A stretch of 45,639 nucleotides of DNA from a virus, in IMG/VR virus record IMGVR_UViG_3300045885_000140, positions 1 to 45,639 of that record; one strand, 5' to 3'. Under the pieces are notes generated by a model. It had not been told where the DNA came from. It worked only from the letters and a program-made list of their open reading frames with translations, and did no database searches. A program made the position numbers and the translations under genes. Below, in pieces: positions 16,340-23,210 of this stretch; the stretch's first letter is position 1; each line of letters starts with the position of its first letter.

Positions 16340-16432
16340 TTCACGCACGCATCCCCATACCCCTTGGGCTTGCGTGCGTGGTCGTCCACGCACGCAAAGC
16401 CAAGCCTCACGCAAGGCTTACGAGCTTGCGTG
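16340..16432. repeat. Cluster of CACGCACGCA-type repeats with two hairpins
   Basis: The gap between the replication gene and the next gene carries five related units in both orientations: 16342, 16370, 16386, 16408 and 16425. One pair is a perfect 12-bp stem (16370-16381 with 16386-16397, 4-base loop). Another is CACGCAAG (16408-16415) with CTTGCGTG (16425-16432), spanning the primase stop codon. Candidates are a transcription terminator or pause without a T-tract, an iteron-like origin, or an operator array. Confidence 0.7.
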
Positions 16433-18424
16433 TAACCGACCCGCATCGGTCACCGCCCAGTACTCGTACAGGGTGCCGTTGCGGCCCTTCAGCTCGATCG
16501 TCTCCACCAGACGCGGCTTGACGAGCATCAGGCGCCGCAGCGCGAGATCCACGTCGGCGGTCTTGCGCTTCGCCAGATCCGGCTCAGCGGCCTCCAGTGC
16601 CTTCCTGACGTTGTTGTTGCCGGTGGTGTTCACGGTCACGCGCCCGCCTCCGTCAATCACCGCCATCAGCGCACGCAGCAGCAGCTTGTCTTCGCGGTCG
16701 CGCAGGATGCGGTTCTCCGTCGGGCTCTTCGGCTCTTCGGGCAGCAGCACCTGATGCTCCGGGTTCCAGTACCAGCCGTAGCTGTGGCCCTCCGGGCCGT
16801 AGTTCGACTTCGCGCAGCGCAGGATGCGCCTGCGGTCGCCGGCCGGTTCGTCGTCCTCGATGTTCTCGACCGACAGCTCCCAGCGCGAGCGCACGCTGTT
16901 GTGCCACGCGGTCGAGCCCGAGTAGAGCGCGCCCTTCTTCTGCGCGTGCGCCGCAGCTCGCGATGCGTGCCCGAGCAGCAGCACGGCGCTGTCGGGGCGA
17001 TGCGCAGTCAGTCTCTTTAAAGACGTGATGAAGTCGCGCACGCTCGCGCGGTGGATCTCGTTCGCGCCATACACGTCGCTCGCGTTGTCGATGATGACGA
17101 GATCGATCTCCTCGTCGCGCACCACCTCGTTGACGTGCGTGTAGGCCTGCGTGAGACGCCGCGTGTAGTCCACGTTCTCGTCGTACATCACGTTCATCGC
17201 CTCGGTGGAGTCCTCGACGATGAGCTTGCCATCGAGCGATTCCATGTCGATGCCGAGCGCCGCGCAGATCTTGCTGATCCTCCAGTGCAGCACGGGAGTC
17301 GCGTCCTCGCACGAATAGACAAACACGCGCCGCACCTCGCTGCCGATGCCCATGAACGGTGCGCCGGTCGCCACGCATACCGCGAGCACGAGCGCGATCT
17401 GGCTCTTGCCGGCACTGCCGTGCGACGCGAGAAGCGTCACCGCGTTCGCCGGCAGCCAGCGCTCGACGATGAAGCGTGGCGTCGTTGGCTCGGTCTTCGC
17501 GAGCGCTCTGAAGTCGAGCCTCGATCTGATGGTGGGCGCCTCCTCGACCAGCGTGACGTTCTTCCAGCCCGCCTCCTGAGCGACCCAGAACACCGTCTTG
17601 TAGCTGACGCGATCGGGCTTGAACGTCGTCCACTTCTTCGCGTCGTGCTCGCGCCACTTGCGCGACTTCTTCGACCACTCGACCCACAAATCGTAGGCGC
17701 CGACCGTGCGCAGCGCGTGACCGATCCGCACCCACTGGTGGTAGTCATCCGGCGAGATGAACTCCAGCGCGAGACGCAGCTCCGCGAGCGTGCGCTCGTT
17801 GACCGTGAAGGCGCCTGTATGCTTGTCCCTGATGACGTTGTCGTCGCGCTCGACGTGCGGCGAGTGCGCCTCGGCGAGCGTCGGGTAGAGCGAGGAGATG
17901 TCGATCAGCGCGTCGCCCGTGCCGGCGAGCACGCTGCCAGTGACCGTAAAGAACCTGCCGTGCGAGTAGCACTCGATGCCGGTGCCGTTCTCGCCGAGCG
18001 TGTTGAAGGCCTTCCCGTAGCCGTACAGGTGCGCGCCCTTGCCGCTGGGCGAGATGTCGTTGAACGTCGGGTACAGCTCCAAGAGCGCCATAGCGCGCTC
18101 TGTCGAGCCGTCGAAGTCAACGCCCTGCCAGTGGTTGCCGGTGCCATCGGGGCCCAGCGCGAAGCCGAGGCCGTCGTAGTCGCCGTCCAGCAGGCGTGCG
18201 CAGGCCTGCTCGAACGTGGCGAAGTGCTTCTGGTCGGCCTCGCTGTCGAGCACGCCAACGCGCGGCGTGCCGGTGTCAGCGTAGTACGGAACCTTGCGTG
18301 CCTTCTTCCCTCCTGCCATGAGCTTCCAGACGAGCCACCGCACTGCCTCCAGCATCTGCGGCGGCGCCGTGAGGCGCACCCTCTCGATGAGCGCCTCGAC
18401 CTCGCGAGGCTCTCTCATCTTCAT
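16418..18424 (-). CDS. PrimPol-helicase replication protein
   Basis: 668 residues from ATG 18424, which overlaps the regulator's stop (ATGA). The N-terminal domain (about 25-170) is an archaeo-eukaryotic-type primase-polymerase: VDFDG (Asp103, Asp105), ISPSGKGAHLYGYG (His132) and YSHGRFFTVTG are its motifs. A PriCT-like helical region follows (SPDDYHQWVRIGHALR, about 225-250). A RepA-type hexameric helicase follows, with Walker A SHGSAGKS near 334-341 and Walker B EIDLVIIDNASD. The C-terminal 70 residues look like a winged-helix domain (KRKTADVDLALRRLMLVKPR). It would prime and unwind phage DNA at the origin. It is placed in the late-gene arm directly after the Cro-like regulator. One CTTTAAAG site lies inside. 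Confidence 0.88.
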   Translation of the reverse strand: MKMREPREVEALIERVRLTAPPQMLEAVRWLVWKLMAGGKKARKVPYYADTGTPRVGVLDSEADQKHFATFEQACARLLDGDYDGLGFALGPDGTGNHWQGVDFDGSTERAMALLELYPTFNDISPSGKGAHLYGYGKAFNTLGENGTGIECYSHGRFFTVTGSVLAGTGDALIDISSLYPTLAEAHSPHVERDDNVIRDKHTGAFTVNERTLAELRLALEFISPDDYHQWVRIGHALRTVGAYDLWVEWSKKSRKWREHDAKKWTTFKPDRVSYKTVFWVAQEAGWKNVTLVEEAPTIRSRLDFRALAKTEPTTPRFIVERWLPANAVTLLASHGSAGKSQIALVLAVCVATGAPFMGIGSEVRRVFVYSCEDATPVLHWRISKICAALGIDMESLDGKLIVEDSTEAMNVMYDENVDYTRRLTQAYTHVNEVVRDEEIDLVIIDNASDVYGANEIHRASVRDFITSLKRLTAHRPDSAVLLLGHASRAAAHAQKKGALYSGSTAWHNSVRSRWELSVENIEDDEPAGDRRRILRCAKSNYGPEGHSYGWYWNPEHQVLLPEEPKSPTENRILRDREDKLLLRALMAVIDGGGRVTVNTTGNNNVRKALEAAEPDLAKRKTADVDLALRRLMLVKPRLVETIELKGRNGTLYEYWAVTDAGRLHASS
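17015..17022. promoter_or_regulatory. CTTTAAAG palindrome, coding copy
   Basis: Lies in the PrimPol-helicase gene, encoding Leu(TTA)-Lys. Confidence 0.7.
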
Positions 18425-18675
18425 GCAGGCACAAACAGCTCCGGGGCGAGGCGCTGGCGCTTGACGCCGGTGGCGCGCTCCACCTCGACGATGCGATCGA
18501 TCGGGCACCCGCCGTGGCGCGTCCACTGCTGGACCGAGGCGCGCTCGATCTTGAGCAGGCTGGCGAGCTTCACCTGCGAGCCGGCCTTGTCGATGGCCTC
18601 CCTTAGCGCGGCCGTCGCGATCTTCTCCATGCCACGGTTGCGGTTGCGGAAGACGTGCTTCTTGCGAGCGGCCAT
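18421..18675 (-). CDS. YdaS/Cro-like helix-turn-helix regulator
   Basis: 84 residues. The segment AIDKAGSQVKLASLLKIERA followed by SVQQWTRHGGCPIDRIVEVE is the YdaS/Cro-type helix-turn-helix, in which Gln-Trp and the Cys/Pro-Ile-Asp-Arg stretch are characteristic. AAGGAGG precedes ATG 18675. It is transcribed divergently from the CI-like gene and is the first gene of the leftward replication/late arm, the usual place for Cro. It probably represses the rightward repressor gene. The next gene overlaps it by ATGA. Confidence 0.85.
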   Translation of the reverse strand: MAARKKHVFRNRNRGMEKIATAALREAIDKAGSQVKLASLLKIERASVQQWTRHGGCPIDRIVEVERATGVKRQRLAPELFVPA

Positions 18676-18705
18676 CTGGGCCTCCTTGTGTTGTGGAGGC
18701 GCGAG

Positions 18706-18734
18706 GTTAGCACAACCATCGCCGCGGTAAGCAA
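18706..18734 (-). promoter_or_regulatory. Candidate leftward promoter for the Cro-like gene
   Basis: On the minus strand TTGCTT (18734-18729) and GCTAAC (18711-18706) are separated by 17 bases. The match to sigma70 is weak. The -35 overlaps the left half of the outer inverted repeat around the CTTTAAAG site, which would suit repression by a bound regulator. Confidence 0.4.
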
Positions 18735-18782
18735 CACCAGCGTTTGGTGAACTTTAAAGAACACTTCGTCGAAGGTGTTGCT
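18730..18782. promoter_or_regulatory. Nested palindromic operator candidate between divergent regulators
   Basis: AGCAACACC (18730-18738) is the inverted copy of GGTGTTGCT (18774-18782). The centre of this repeat falls within half a base of the centre of CTTTAAAG (18752-18759). Between them GTG (18747-18749) and CAC (18762-18764) are also symmetric. This is the expected place for CI/Cro operators. Confidence 0.7.
18752..18759. promoter_or_regulatory. CTTTAAAG palindrome, intergenic copy between the regulators
   Basis: Centre of the nested symmetric element in the divergent regulator intergenic region; the strongest contextual argument that the motif is an operator. Confidence 0.75.
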
Positions 18783-18796
18783 GGTCTTGCCTTCAT

Positions 18797-18830
18797 GATG
18801 GTAGTGTCATCAACTGCTACCACTACCATC
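18797..18830. promoter_or_regulatory. Second inverted repeat upstream of the CI-like gene
   Basis: GATGGTAGTG (18797-18806) and CACTACCATC (18821-18830) form a perfect 10-bp inverted repeat with a 14-base spacer, ending 17 bases before the CI-like start codon. It could be an operator or a 5' hairpin. It is unrelated in sequence to CTTTAAAG, so two regulators may act here. Confidence 0.65.
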
Positions 18831-18847
18831 ACAAGGGGGCGGCCCTT

Positions 18848-19237
18848 ATGAAGAATCGCATCCGTGAGGCAAGGATGGATGCAGGTATGACGCAGGCAGA
18901 GCTTGCGCGCAGGATCGGACTGAAGCGAGCGAGCGTCTCGCAATGGGAAAGCGGACTCACTCAACCGACGGCAGAGAACCTGAACCAGATCGCGCACGCG
19001 ACGAAGAAGCCGGTGTCGTTCTTCTTCGTCTCGGACTCAGGCGAGGCGGCGCGCGTGGCAACGAGCAACCCGCTCAGTGATCGGGTGGCGAACGACATCA
19101 AGTCGCTGCCACCGGCGCTGCGCACGATCGCCGAGCACAAGGTCGCGGATCTCGCCGCCTACGCTCGTCTGCTACCGAGCTGGCTGCAGCGGCAGGCGAT
19201 CTCGCCGCCGACGGACAGCGAGAGCTACGACGAGTGA
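18848..19237 (+). CDS. CI-like XRE-family repressor
   Basis: 129 residues. An N-terminal XRE helix-turn-helix occupies about residues 3-58: RIREARMDAGMTQAELARRI, then LKRASVSQWESGLTQPTAEN, then LNQIAHATKKPVSFFF. The C-terminal half is helical and lacks the Ser/Lys protease dyad of LexA-type repressors, so induction would not be by RecA-stimulated self-cleavage. It starts the rightward arm, divergent from the Cro-like gene, and probably holds lysogeny by binding in the intergenic region. AAGGGGG lies upstream of the ATG. Confidence 0.87.
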   Translation: MKNRIREARMDAGMTQAELARRIGLKRASVSQWESGLTQPTAENLNQIAHATKKPVSFFFVSDSGEAARVATSNPLSDRVANDIKSLPPALRTIAEHKVADLAAYARLLPSWLQRQAISPPTDSESYDE

Positions 19238-19334
19238 GAGCGACAGATCGAAGACGACATGAAGACCAAGCTGCACCCGACGAAAAAATAAGCAACGAGT
19301 TTCCAACCAGAGATGAAGCGAGGTAACAACAACC

Positions 19335-19634
19335 ATGCAAGGCACCGAGAAGGAAGTCGTCACGCCGGCACTGTCGGCGACCGACCGCGGCTACATCGCG
19401 CGCACCGCACGCAGGCTCCTCATCAAGGAGGTGTCGAAGCTCTCCCCCAACCACGCGCGCATCCTGATCACGCATCAGGACTACGTCGATAACCTGATCG
19501 ACCAGATCGAGGGCGTGATTCGCATGGCGGTGCGCTCCGCCGAGGGCGACCCGGCGCGCGCCCTCGTAACGACACCCCTGATGGAGGTGACGAGGGCGCT
19601 GCTGGCCGAGCTACGGGAGTCCTGTGGATCGTGA
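19335..19634 (+). CDS. Small helical early protein, unknown function
   Basis: 99 residues, probably all helical (YIARTARRLLIKEVSKLS, HQDYVDNLIDQIEGVIRMAV). It follows the repressor after a 97-bp gap and probably shares its transcript. The helix-rich pattern with basic patches could suit a DNA-binding or protein-bridging role. No family recognised. Confidence 0.7.
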   Translation: MQGTEKEVVTPALSATDRGYIARTARRLLIKEVSKLSPNHARILITHQDYVDNLIDQIEGVIRMAVRSAEGDPARALVTTPLMEVTRALLAELRESCGS

Positions 19635-19666
19635 CAGACTGTTACAGACGACGGTGCAGGTAGTGC

Positions 19667-19695
19667 TTGACAAGCTTTAAAGCGTGCCTCAGAAT
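19667..19695 (+). promoter_or_regulatory. Early sigma70-type promoter with CTTTAAAG in the spacer
   Basis: Perfect -35 TTGACA (19667-19672), 17-bp spacer and -10 CAGAAT (19690-19695). The CTTTAAAG site (19675-19682) lies between the two elements, where a bound protein would exclude RNA polymerase. Confidence 0.8.
19675..19682. promoter_or_regulatory. CTTTAAAG palindrome in promoter spacer
   Basis: Intergenic copy directly between the -35 and -10 of the promoter driving the gene at 19727. Confidence 0.75.
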
Positions 19696-19698
19696 GAT

Positions 19699-19712
19699 GG
19701 CACTACCTGACA
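19699..19712 (+). repeat. Conserved initial transcribed sequence, copy 1
   Basis: GGCACTACCTGACA here is identical to 24546-24559. Both lie just after the -10 element of an early promoter. Confidence 0.7.
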
Positions 19713-19726
19713 CCGGAGACTGACAG

Positions 19727-20251
19727 ATGACCACTGAACTGAAAGCCGCCCTCGAAGCCCGGGCCCCCGAGTTCGCTGCTGACTACGCGCGGCGCACGCG
19801 CTCGATCTTCGAGCAGATGGTCCGGGACCACGGCCCGACGCTTAAGCGCATCCACAACAGCAACCGCTGGGCGCGGACCTACTCCGGCTGGATCGCGCGC
19901 GTTGTCACCGCCAGCAAGTACGACCCGATGGTCGGCTTCGACTCCTACGAGTACAGCATCGACGAAGCGAAGCTCGCGAAGGTCGCCGACGAGTACGGGC
20001 GCAATCTGGTGCTTGCGTGGTACGCGAAGATCATGGCGAAGACCGAGGGCCTCGCCAACGTCGAGATCGCCTACGTCAGCGGCACCGGCTATGTGATCAA
20101 GGGCGAGAAGGCCGGCCGCAAAGTCTCGATCGAGCAGTCGATGATCATGAACGTCTCATCGAGGGGCACGCTGTTCAACCAGTTCCCGGCCCGCATCTAC
20201 GTCGATGGCAAGTTCACGAGCGAGGCGAAGTTCAAGAAGGAGATTGCGTAA
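19727..20251 (+). CDS. Early protein, unknown function
   Basis: 174 residues. The N-terminal half is helical (FAADYARRTRSIFEQMVRDH); the C-terminal half contains strands (VEIAYVSGTGYVIKGEKAGR, FPARIYVDGKFTSEAKFKKE). It is driven by the promoter at 19667 and preceded by the recurring leader CGGAGACTGACAG. The stop overlaps the next ATG as TAATG. No family recognised. Confidence 0.75.
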   Translation: MTTELKAALEARAPEFAADYARRTRSIFEQMVRDHGPTLKRIHNSNRWARTYSGWIARVVTASKYDPMVGFDSYEYSIDEAKLAKVADEYGRNLVLAWYAKIMAKTEGLANVEIAYVSGTGYVIKGEKAGRKVSIEQSMIMNVSSRGTLFNQFPARIYVDGKFTSEAKFKKEIA

Positions 20252-20508
20252 TGGCAAAGATCTCAGCACGCGGCGCCACCGAGGTGGCACGCTGGACGAA
20301 GGTGGTGAAGGACTGCGACATGGAGCGCCGCCATACGGTGGTGCTGCGCTCCGACGGCGTGGTGCTCCACAAGAGCGAGTGGCGGCGGCTGGTGATCCGC
20401 CACTCGTGGGAGAACACGCGCTGGAATGGCGGCGGCTTCCGCCGTGGCAAGGGGCCGGCGGGGAACCTCAACGAGTGGCTCGCGGCCAGAGGCTTCGCTC
20501 CGGCCTGA
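20251..20508 (+). CDS. Small basic early protein, unknown function
   Basis: 85 residues, basic and Trp-rich (LHKSEWRRLVIRHSWENTRW, GGGFRRGKGPAGNLNEW). TAATG-coupled to the gene before it. The Arg/Trp/Gly composition suggests nucleic-acid or protein-surface binding. No family recognised. Confidence 0.7.
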   Translation: MAKISARGATEVARWTKVVKDCDMERRHTVVLRSDGVVLHKSEWRRLVIRHSWENTRWNGGGFRRGKGPAGNLNEWLAARGFAPA

Positions 20509-20517
20509 TGGCGGTGC

Positions 20518-20546
20518 TTGACAAGCGCGATAGCCGCGCTTACCAT
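20518..20546 (+). promoter_or_regulatory. Early sigma70-type promoter
   Basis: TTGACA (20518-20523), 17-bp spacer, TACCAT (20541-20546), preceded by GGTGC as in the other early promoters. It probably drives the genes from 20639. No CTTTAAAG site is close by, unlike the other three. Confidence 0.8.
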
Positions 20547-20638
20547 ACGATCATGCGGGATGACGGAGGGCGATCCCTAAGCAGCCCCAGCCGGCCGGGG
20601 CGTGAATACCGGCCACCAACCTCAACCGGAGACTGACA

Positions 20639-20860
20639 GTGAACCGCATCATGACACCCCAACGGCAGCACGCTCTGGCGCACGGTACGCCGGCCGGGCA
20701 GGCGCTGATCGGCTGCACGCGCTTCAACGCGCGGCAGGACATTGCCGACCAGATGGTAATTGCGACCGCTCACAAGATCTGGCGCGTTGCCTTCACCGTC
20801 GGCGATGCGCACGATTCCCTTGCGCACGTCTTCGGATCAGGCAAGCCTCTCATCCCGTAA
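20639..20860 (+). CDS. Small early protein, unknown function (GTG start)
   Basis: 73 residues from GTG 20639; CGGAGACTGACA lies directly upstream with correct ribosome-binding spacing. Resembles a small soluble protein (GQALIGCTRFNARQDIADQM). The leader from the promoter at 20518 is about 85 bases. No family recognised. Confidence 0.65.
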   Translation: MNRIMTPQRQHALAHGTPAGQALIGCTRFNARQDIADQMVIATAHKIWRVAFTVGDAHDSLAHVFGSGKPLIP

Positions 20861-20873
20861 CCGGAGACTGACC

Positions 20874-21059
20874 ATGTTCGCAATCCTCGTGAAGCTCGGT
20901 GACCGGGTGCAACTGCACCCCGCCACCAACTGGTGGATGCGCGGTGCGAAGTTCGGCACCGTCACCAAGATCGGGCGCAAGCGCGTCTGGGTAAAGCTGG
21001 ACGCGACCGGGCGCACCGTGCCGATCGCGCTCCACAACCTGCTGGAGGTGGTGTCGTGA
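20874..21059 (+). CDS. Small KOW-like domain protein
   Basis: 61 residues resembling a single KOW/SH3-like barrel: VKLGDRVQLHPA, MRGAKFGTVTKIGRKRVWVK, then LHNLLEVV. KOW domains bind RNA or RNA polymerase-associated proteins; the precise role here is unknown. It follows the recurring leader CCGGAGACTGACC, and the next gene's GTG overlaps its stop. Confidence 0.65.
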   Translation: MFAILVKLGDRVQLHPATNWWMRGAKFGTVTKIGRKRVWVKLDATGRTVPIALHNLLEVVS

Positions 21060-21250
21060 GCCTCGACTTCCGTGTCACCGACGCCGGCTCGATCGTGCTC
21101 CTGCAGCCGCTGAGCGGCGCAGGGCACGACTGGGCGAAGACGCACCTCCCCAGCGACGCGCCGATGTTCGGCACCGCCTACGCGATCGAGCGCCGCTACA
21201 TCAGCGACATCGTTGACGGCATCCAAGCCGACGGGCTGGAGCTGCAGTGA
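21056..21250 (+). CDS. Small early protein, unknown function (GTG start)
   Basis: 64 residues from GTG 21056 overlapping the previous stop (GTGA). The sequence SLDFRVTDAGSIVLLQPLSG then WAKTHLPSDAPMFGTAYAIE gives a compact alpha/beta pattern. The stop is shared with the next ATG (TGATG). The tight coupling supports translation. Confidence 0.65.
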   Translation: MSLDFRVTDAGSIVLLQPLSGAGHDWAKTHLPSDAPMFGTAYAIERRYISDIVDGIQADGLELQ

Positions 21251-21432
21251 TGAAGATCGAGATCTACTGGGAGTCGCTGCCGGGCGCGTACTGCGCCTAC
21301 CTGCCCGACGAGTACGACGGCGCGCCCGACGCCGGCCCGCAGCCCACGGGCTGGGGCAAGACGAAGCACGAGGCGCTGCGCGACCTCGCCGACCAGCTCG
21401 AAGACCGTGACGACACCAAACTTGGAGACTGA
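21250..21432 (+). CDS. Small HicB-like domain protein
   Basis: 60 residues. MKIEIYWESLPGAYCAYLPD followed by GWGKTKHEALRDLADQLEDR resembles the HicB/partial RNase H fold, in which Gly-x-Gly-x-Thr-x2-Glu-Ala-Leu precedes a helix. No HicA toxin is adjacent and no DNA-binding tail is present, so it is not an obvious antitoxin. Its last codons lie in the next gene's leader (GGA GAC TGA). Confidence 0.55.
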   Translation: MKIEIYWESLPGAYCAYLPDEYDGAPDAGPQPTGWGKTKHEALRDLADQLEDRDDTKLGD

Positions 21433-21433
21433 C

Positions 21434-21832
21434 ATGAAACGCACAACCATCGCGCTCCTCGTAGCGCTCAGCACCGCAACGCAAGCCAACGACTGGATCG
21501 ACGTTGCCCAGAGCCGCGGCAACGTCTGGAGCTTCAAGCGCCAGAGCGGCCAGTTTGACCGCACCACCGAAGGCACGCCGGTCTACGTCGCGCTCTTCCA
21601 GACGCGCCACGCCGACGGCAGCGTATCGGTCGAGCGCAAGTACGTCCCGCTGCAGGACTGCGTTGACGGCTACGGCACCGTCGTGACCATCAACACCGGC
21701 ACCGGGAACGTGATGTACCGCAACGACTTCGCGATCGGCGGCAACTCGGTTGCCAGCATGATCGGCACCACCATCTGCCTCGGCGCGAAGAAGCACGCCG
21801 AGCGCGAAGGCGGCACCGGGCAGAGGTACTGA
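21434..21832 (+). CDS. Exported small protein with signal peptide
   Basis: 132 residues. The N-terminus MKRTTIALLVALSTATQAND is a signal peptide with a likely cleavage after Ala18. The mature part is beta-rich with two Cys (DCVDGYG, TICLGAKK) that could form a disulphide. An exported protein in the early region is unusual and suggests a periplasmic role during infection or lysogeny, such as interference with the envelope or with superinfection. No family recognised. Confidence 0.7.
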   Translation: MKRTTIALLVALSTATQANDWIDVAQSRGNVWSFKRQSGQFDRTTEGTPVYVALFQTRHADGSVSVERKYVPLQDCVDGYGTVVTINTGTGNVMYRNDFAIGGNSVASMIGTTICLGAKKHAEREGGTGQRY

Positions 21833-21834
21833 CC

Positions 21835-22110
21835 ATGAGCACCTTCGCAATCACCTTCACCGTCAGCGGCAACGGCGAGTTCCCGATGGATATGCTGCGC
21901 TACGATCACGTCGCGCCGTGGGACAGCAGCGACGCCGCGATGATCTACAACTCGTTCTACGCGCACCGCAACGACACGCTCGTGTACGAGCGCCCGGTGA
22001 TCAAGCTCACGCGCTACAGCGAGCGCAGGCTCTGGCAACCGACGATCGCGCGCTGGGCGAGCTTCGGCTGGGTCGTCGCCGACATCGAGAGCGTGAAGGT
22101 GCCGACATGA
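21835..22110 (+). CDS. Small early protein, unknown function
   Basis: 91 residues, beginning MSTFAITFTVSGNGEFPMDM, with further strands (VYERPVIKLTRYSERRLWQP). Starts three bases after the exported protein's stop codon and is ATGA-coupled to the next gene. No family recognised. Confidence 0.7.
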   Translation: MSTFAITFTVSGNGEFPMDMLRYDHVAPWDSSDAAMIYNSFYAHRNDTLVYERPVIKLTRYSERRLWQPTIARWASFGWVVADIESVKVPT

Positions 22111-22310
22111 GCTTCAAGCCCGAAGTGATCGCCGACGCGAGCGGCAAGTGGGTGGGCAACGACATCGCCTTCGCCACGCGCGAGGAGGCAGAGATCTACG
22201 CCAAGGATCTCTTCAACCGCTGGATGCTGGTCACCGACACGCGCGTCGTCGAGTCGAGCGAACCAGTCAACCGCCGCATCGCGGACGGCAAGATGGAGGT
22301 CGTGTCGTGA
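22107..22310 (+). CDS. Small early protein, unknown function
   Basis: 67 residues (IAFATREEAEIYAKDLFNRW is a helix, TDTRVVESSEPVNRRIADG is a strand-turn). ATGA overlap with the upstream gene and GTGA overlap downstream. It resembles the many small phage proteins with a strand-helix-strand layout; no family named. Confidence 0.65.
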   Translation: MSFKPEVIADASGKWVGNDIAFATREEAEIYAKDLFNRWMLVTDTRVVESSEPVNRRIADGKMEVVS

Positions 22311-22456
22311 TCGAGCGCATCCTCCTGATCATCGCCTTCGTCTGGCTCGCAATCGTGAGCTTCCAGCTCAACCGGCAGGACTCGATCAACGACGACGACG
22401 CGCGCTTTGATATGCTGCTCTGGGAGAAGGTGGCGAAATGCCCAACGCAAAACTGA
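22307..22456 (+). CDS. Tiny single-span membrane protein (GTG start)
   Basis: 49 residues with an N-terminal transmembrane helix (ILLIIAFVWLAIVSFQL) and an acidic soluble tail. GTG 22307 overlaps the preceding stop. It could be an accessory membrane effector; lysis functions lie elsewhere, so holin activity is not assumed. Confidence 0.65.
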   Translation: MIERILLIIAFVWLAIVSFQLNRQDSINDDDARFDMLLWEKVAKCPTQN

Positions 22457-22749
22457 TCCACGAGTACGTCGGCGTCATCGGCGACATCCTCGACAACGCC
22501 GGGGCCGTCCACGGCGAGAACTTCAAGCGCGGGATCGTCATCTCGGTGAACCTGATGCAGCTCGCCGGGCTGATGAGGGTCTACATCAAGGACAAGGTGT
22601 CGCACGCCGCCGCGATGGCCCTGATCGAGTCCACGATGACGCAGGCGCTCAACGGCATGGGCATCACCGAGGAGCAGGGCGAGGAGATCTCGAAGCTCGT
22701 GACCAGCATCGACCAGCAGTACGACAAGATCACGCGCGAGTTGCGCTGA
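22438..22749 (+). CDS. Small helical early protein, unknown function
   Basis: 103 residues, apparently all helical (KLIHEYVGVIGDILDNAGAV, AMALIESTMTQALNGMGITE). It overlaps the membrane-protein gene by 19 bases in another frame and is TGATG-coupled to the next gene. No family recognised. Confidence 0.7.
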   Translation: MPNAKLIHEYVGVIGDILDNAGAVHGENFKRGIVISVNLMQLAGLMRVYIKDKVSHAAAMALIESTMTQALNGMGITEEQGEEISKLVTSIDQQYDKITRELR

Positions 22750-22973
22750 TGTTCAAGCTCGCGCCCCATCATCGCAGCGCGATGATCGAGTACGAGGCGG
22801 CGTGCCAGCGCTTCGCACGCTGCGCGATCGGTGACGAGCTGGGGCGCAAGCACGCGCGCAACGCCATCAAGGCCGCGGAGACGAAGATGCGCAAGGCGTT
22901 CGGCGCGAGCATCGAGGAACGCGACAGGATCATGTATGACATCAGCATAAAGGCTTGTCGGCCGGCGGCGTAA
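22749..22973 (+). CDS. Small helical early protein, unknown function
   Basis: 74 residues, basic and helical (RSAMIEYEAACQRFARCAIG, RNAIKAAETKMRKAFGASIE). Last gene before a 237-bp non-coding gap, so probably the end of a short operon. No family recognised. Confidence 0.65.
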   Translation: MFKLAPHHRSAMIEYEAACQRFARCAIGDELGRKHARNAIKAAETKMRKAFGASIEERDRIMYDISIKACRPAA

Positions 22974-23141
22974 GCCGCTTGCCTGTCAGGCGGCGTCAGT
23001 GCGCCCGGCCGGATCGGGCAGCGCCGCAGGCCAACCGCAACAGGTGGCCCTCCAAAGCACCCCGCCGGGGGCCGGGGAATCCGGCAAGCCCCCCGCCCAC
23101 CCCTCTGTGACAACCTGTAACAATTGACCTGCAAGCAGTGC
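22974..23141. other. Non-coding gap, very GC-rich, possible hairpins
   Basis: No convincing gene. The stretch around 23060-23095 is dominated by G and C runs (CCCCGCCGGGGGCCGGGG) that can fold into stable hairpins, with no following T-tract. It may be a weak terminator for the operon ending at 22973 or a structured leader. Confidence 0.5.
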
Positions 23142-23170
23142 TTGACAGACAGGATGGCAGCGCTTAACAT
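23142..23170 (+). promoter_or_regulatory. Early sigma70-type promoter
   Basis: TTGACA (23142-23147), 17-bp spacer, TAACAT (23165-23170), with AGTGC upstream as in the other early promoters. A CTTTAAAG site lies at 23190-23197, around +14 of the expected transcript, and the gene start follows at 23211. Confidence 0.8.
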
Positions 23171-23189
23171 CGCATCACCTTAACGCAAC

Positions 23190-23197
23190 CTTTAAAG
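23190..23197. promoter_or_regulatory. CTTTAAAG palindrome just downstream of a promoter
   Basis: Intergenic copy 20 bases after the -10 of the promoter at 23142-23170. Confidence 0.75.
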
Positions 23198-23210
23198 ACG
23201 GAGCTGACAG

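Noticed and set aside
19335-19634. Histone-fold protein
   Set aside because: The helix spacing is suggestive but the sequence is too short on specific residues to support the claim.
21250-21432. HicA/HicB toxin-antitoxin pair
   Set aside because: Only a HicB-like fold is present; neither neighbour resembles the HicA toxin.
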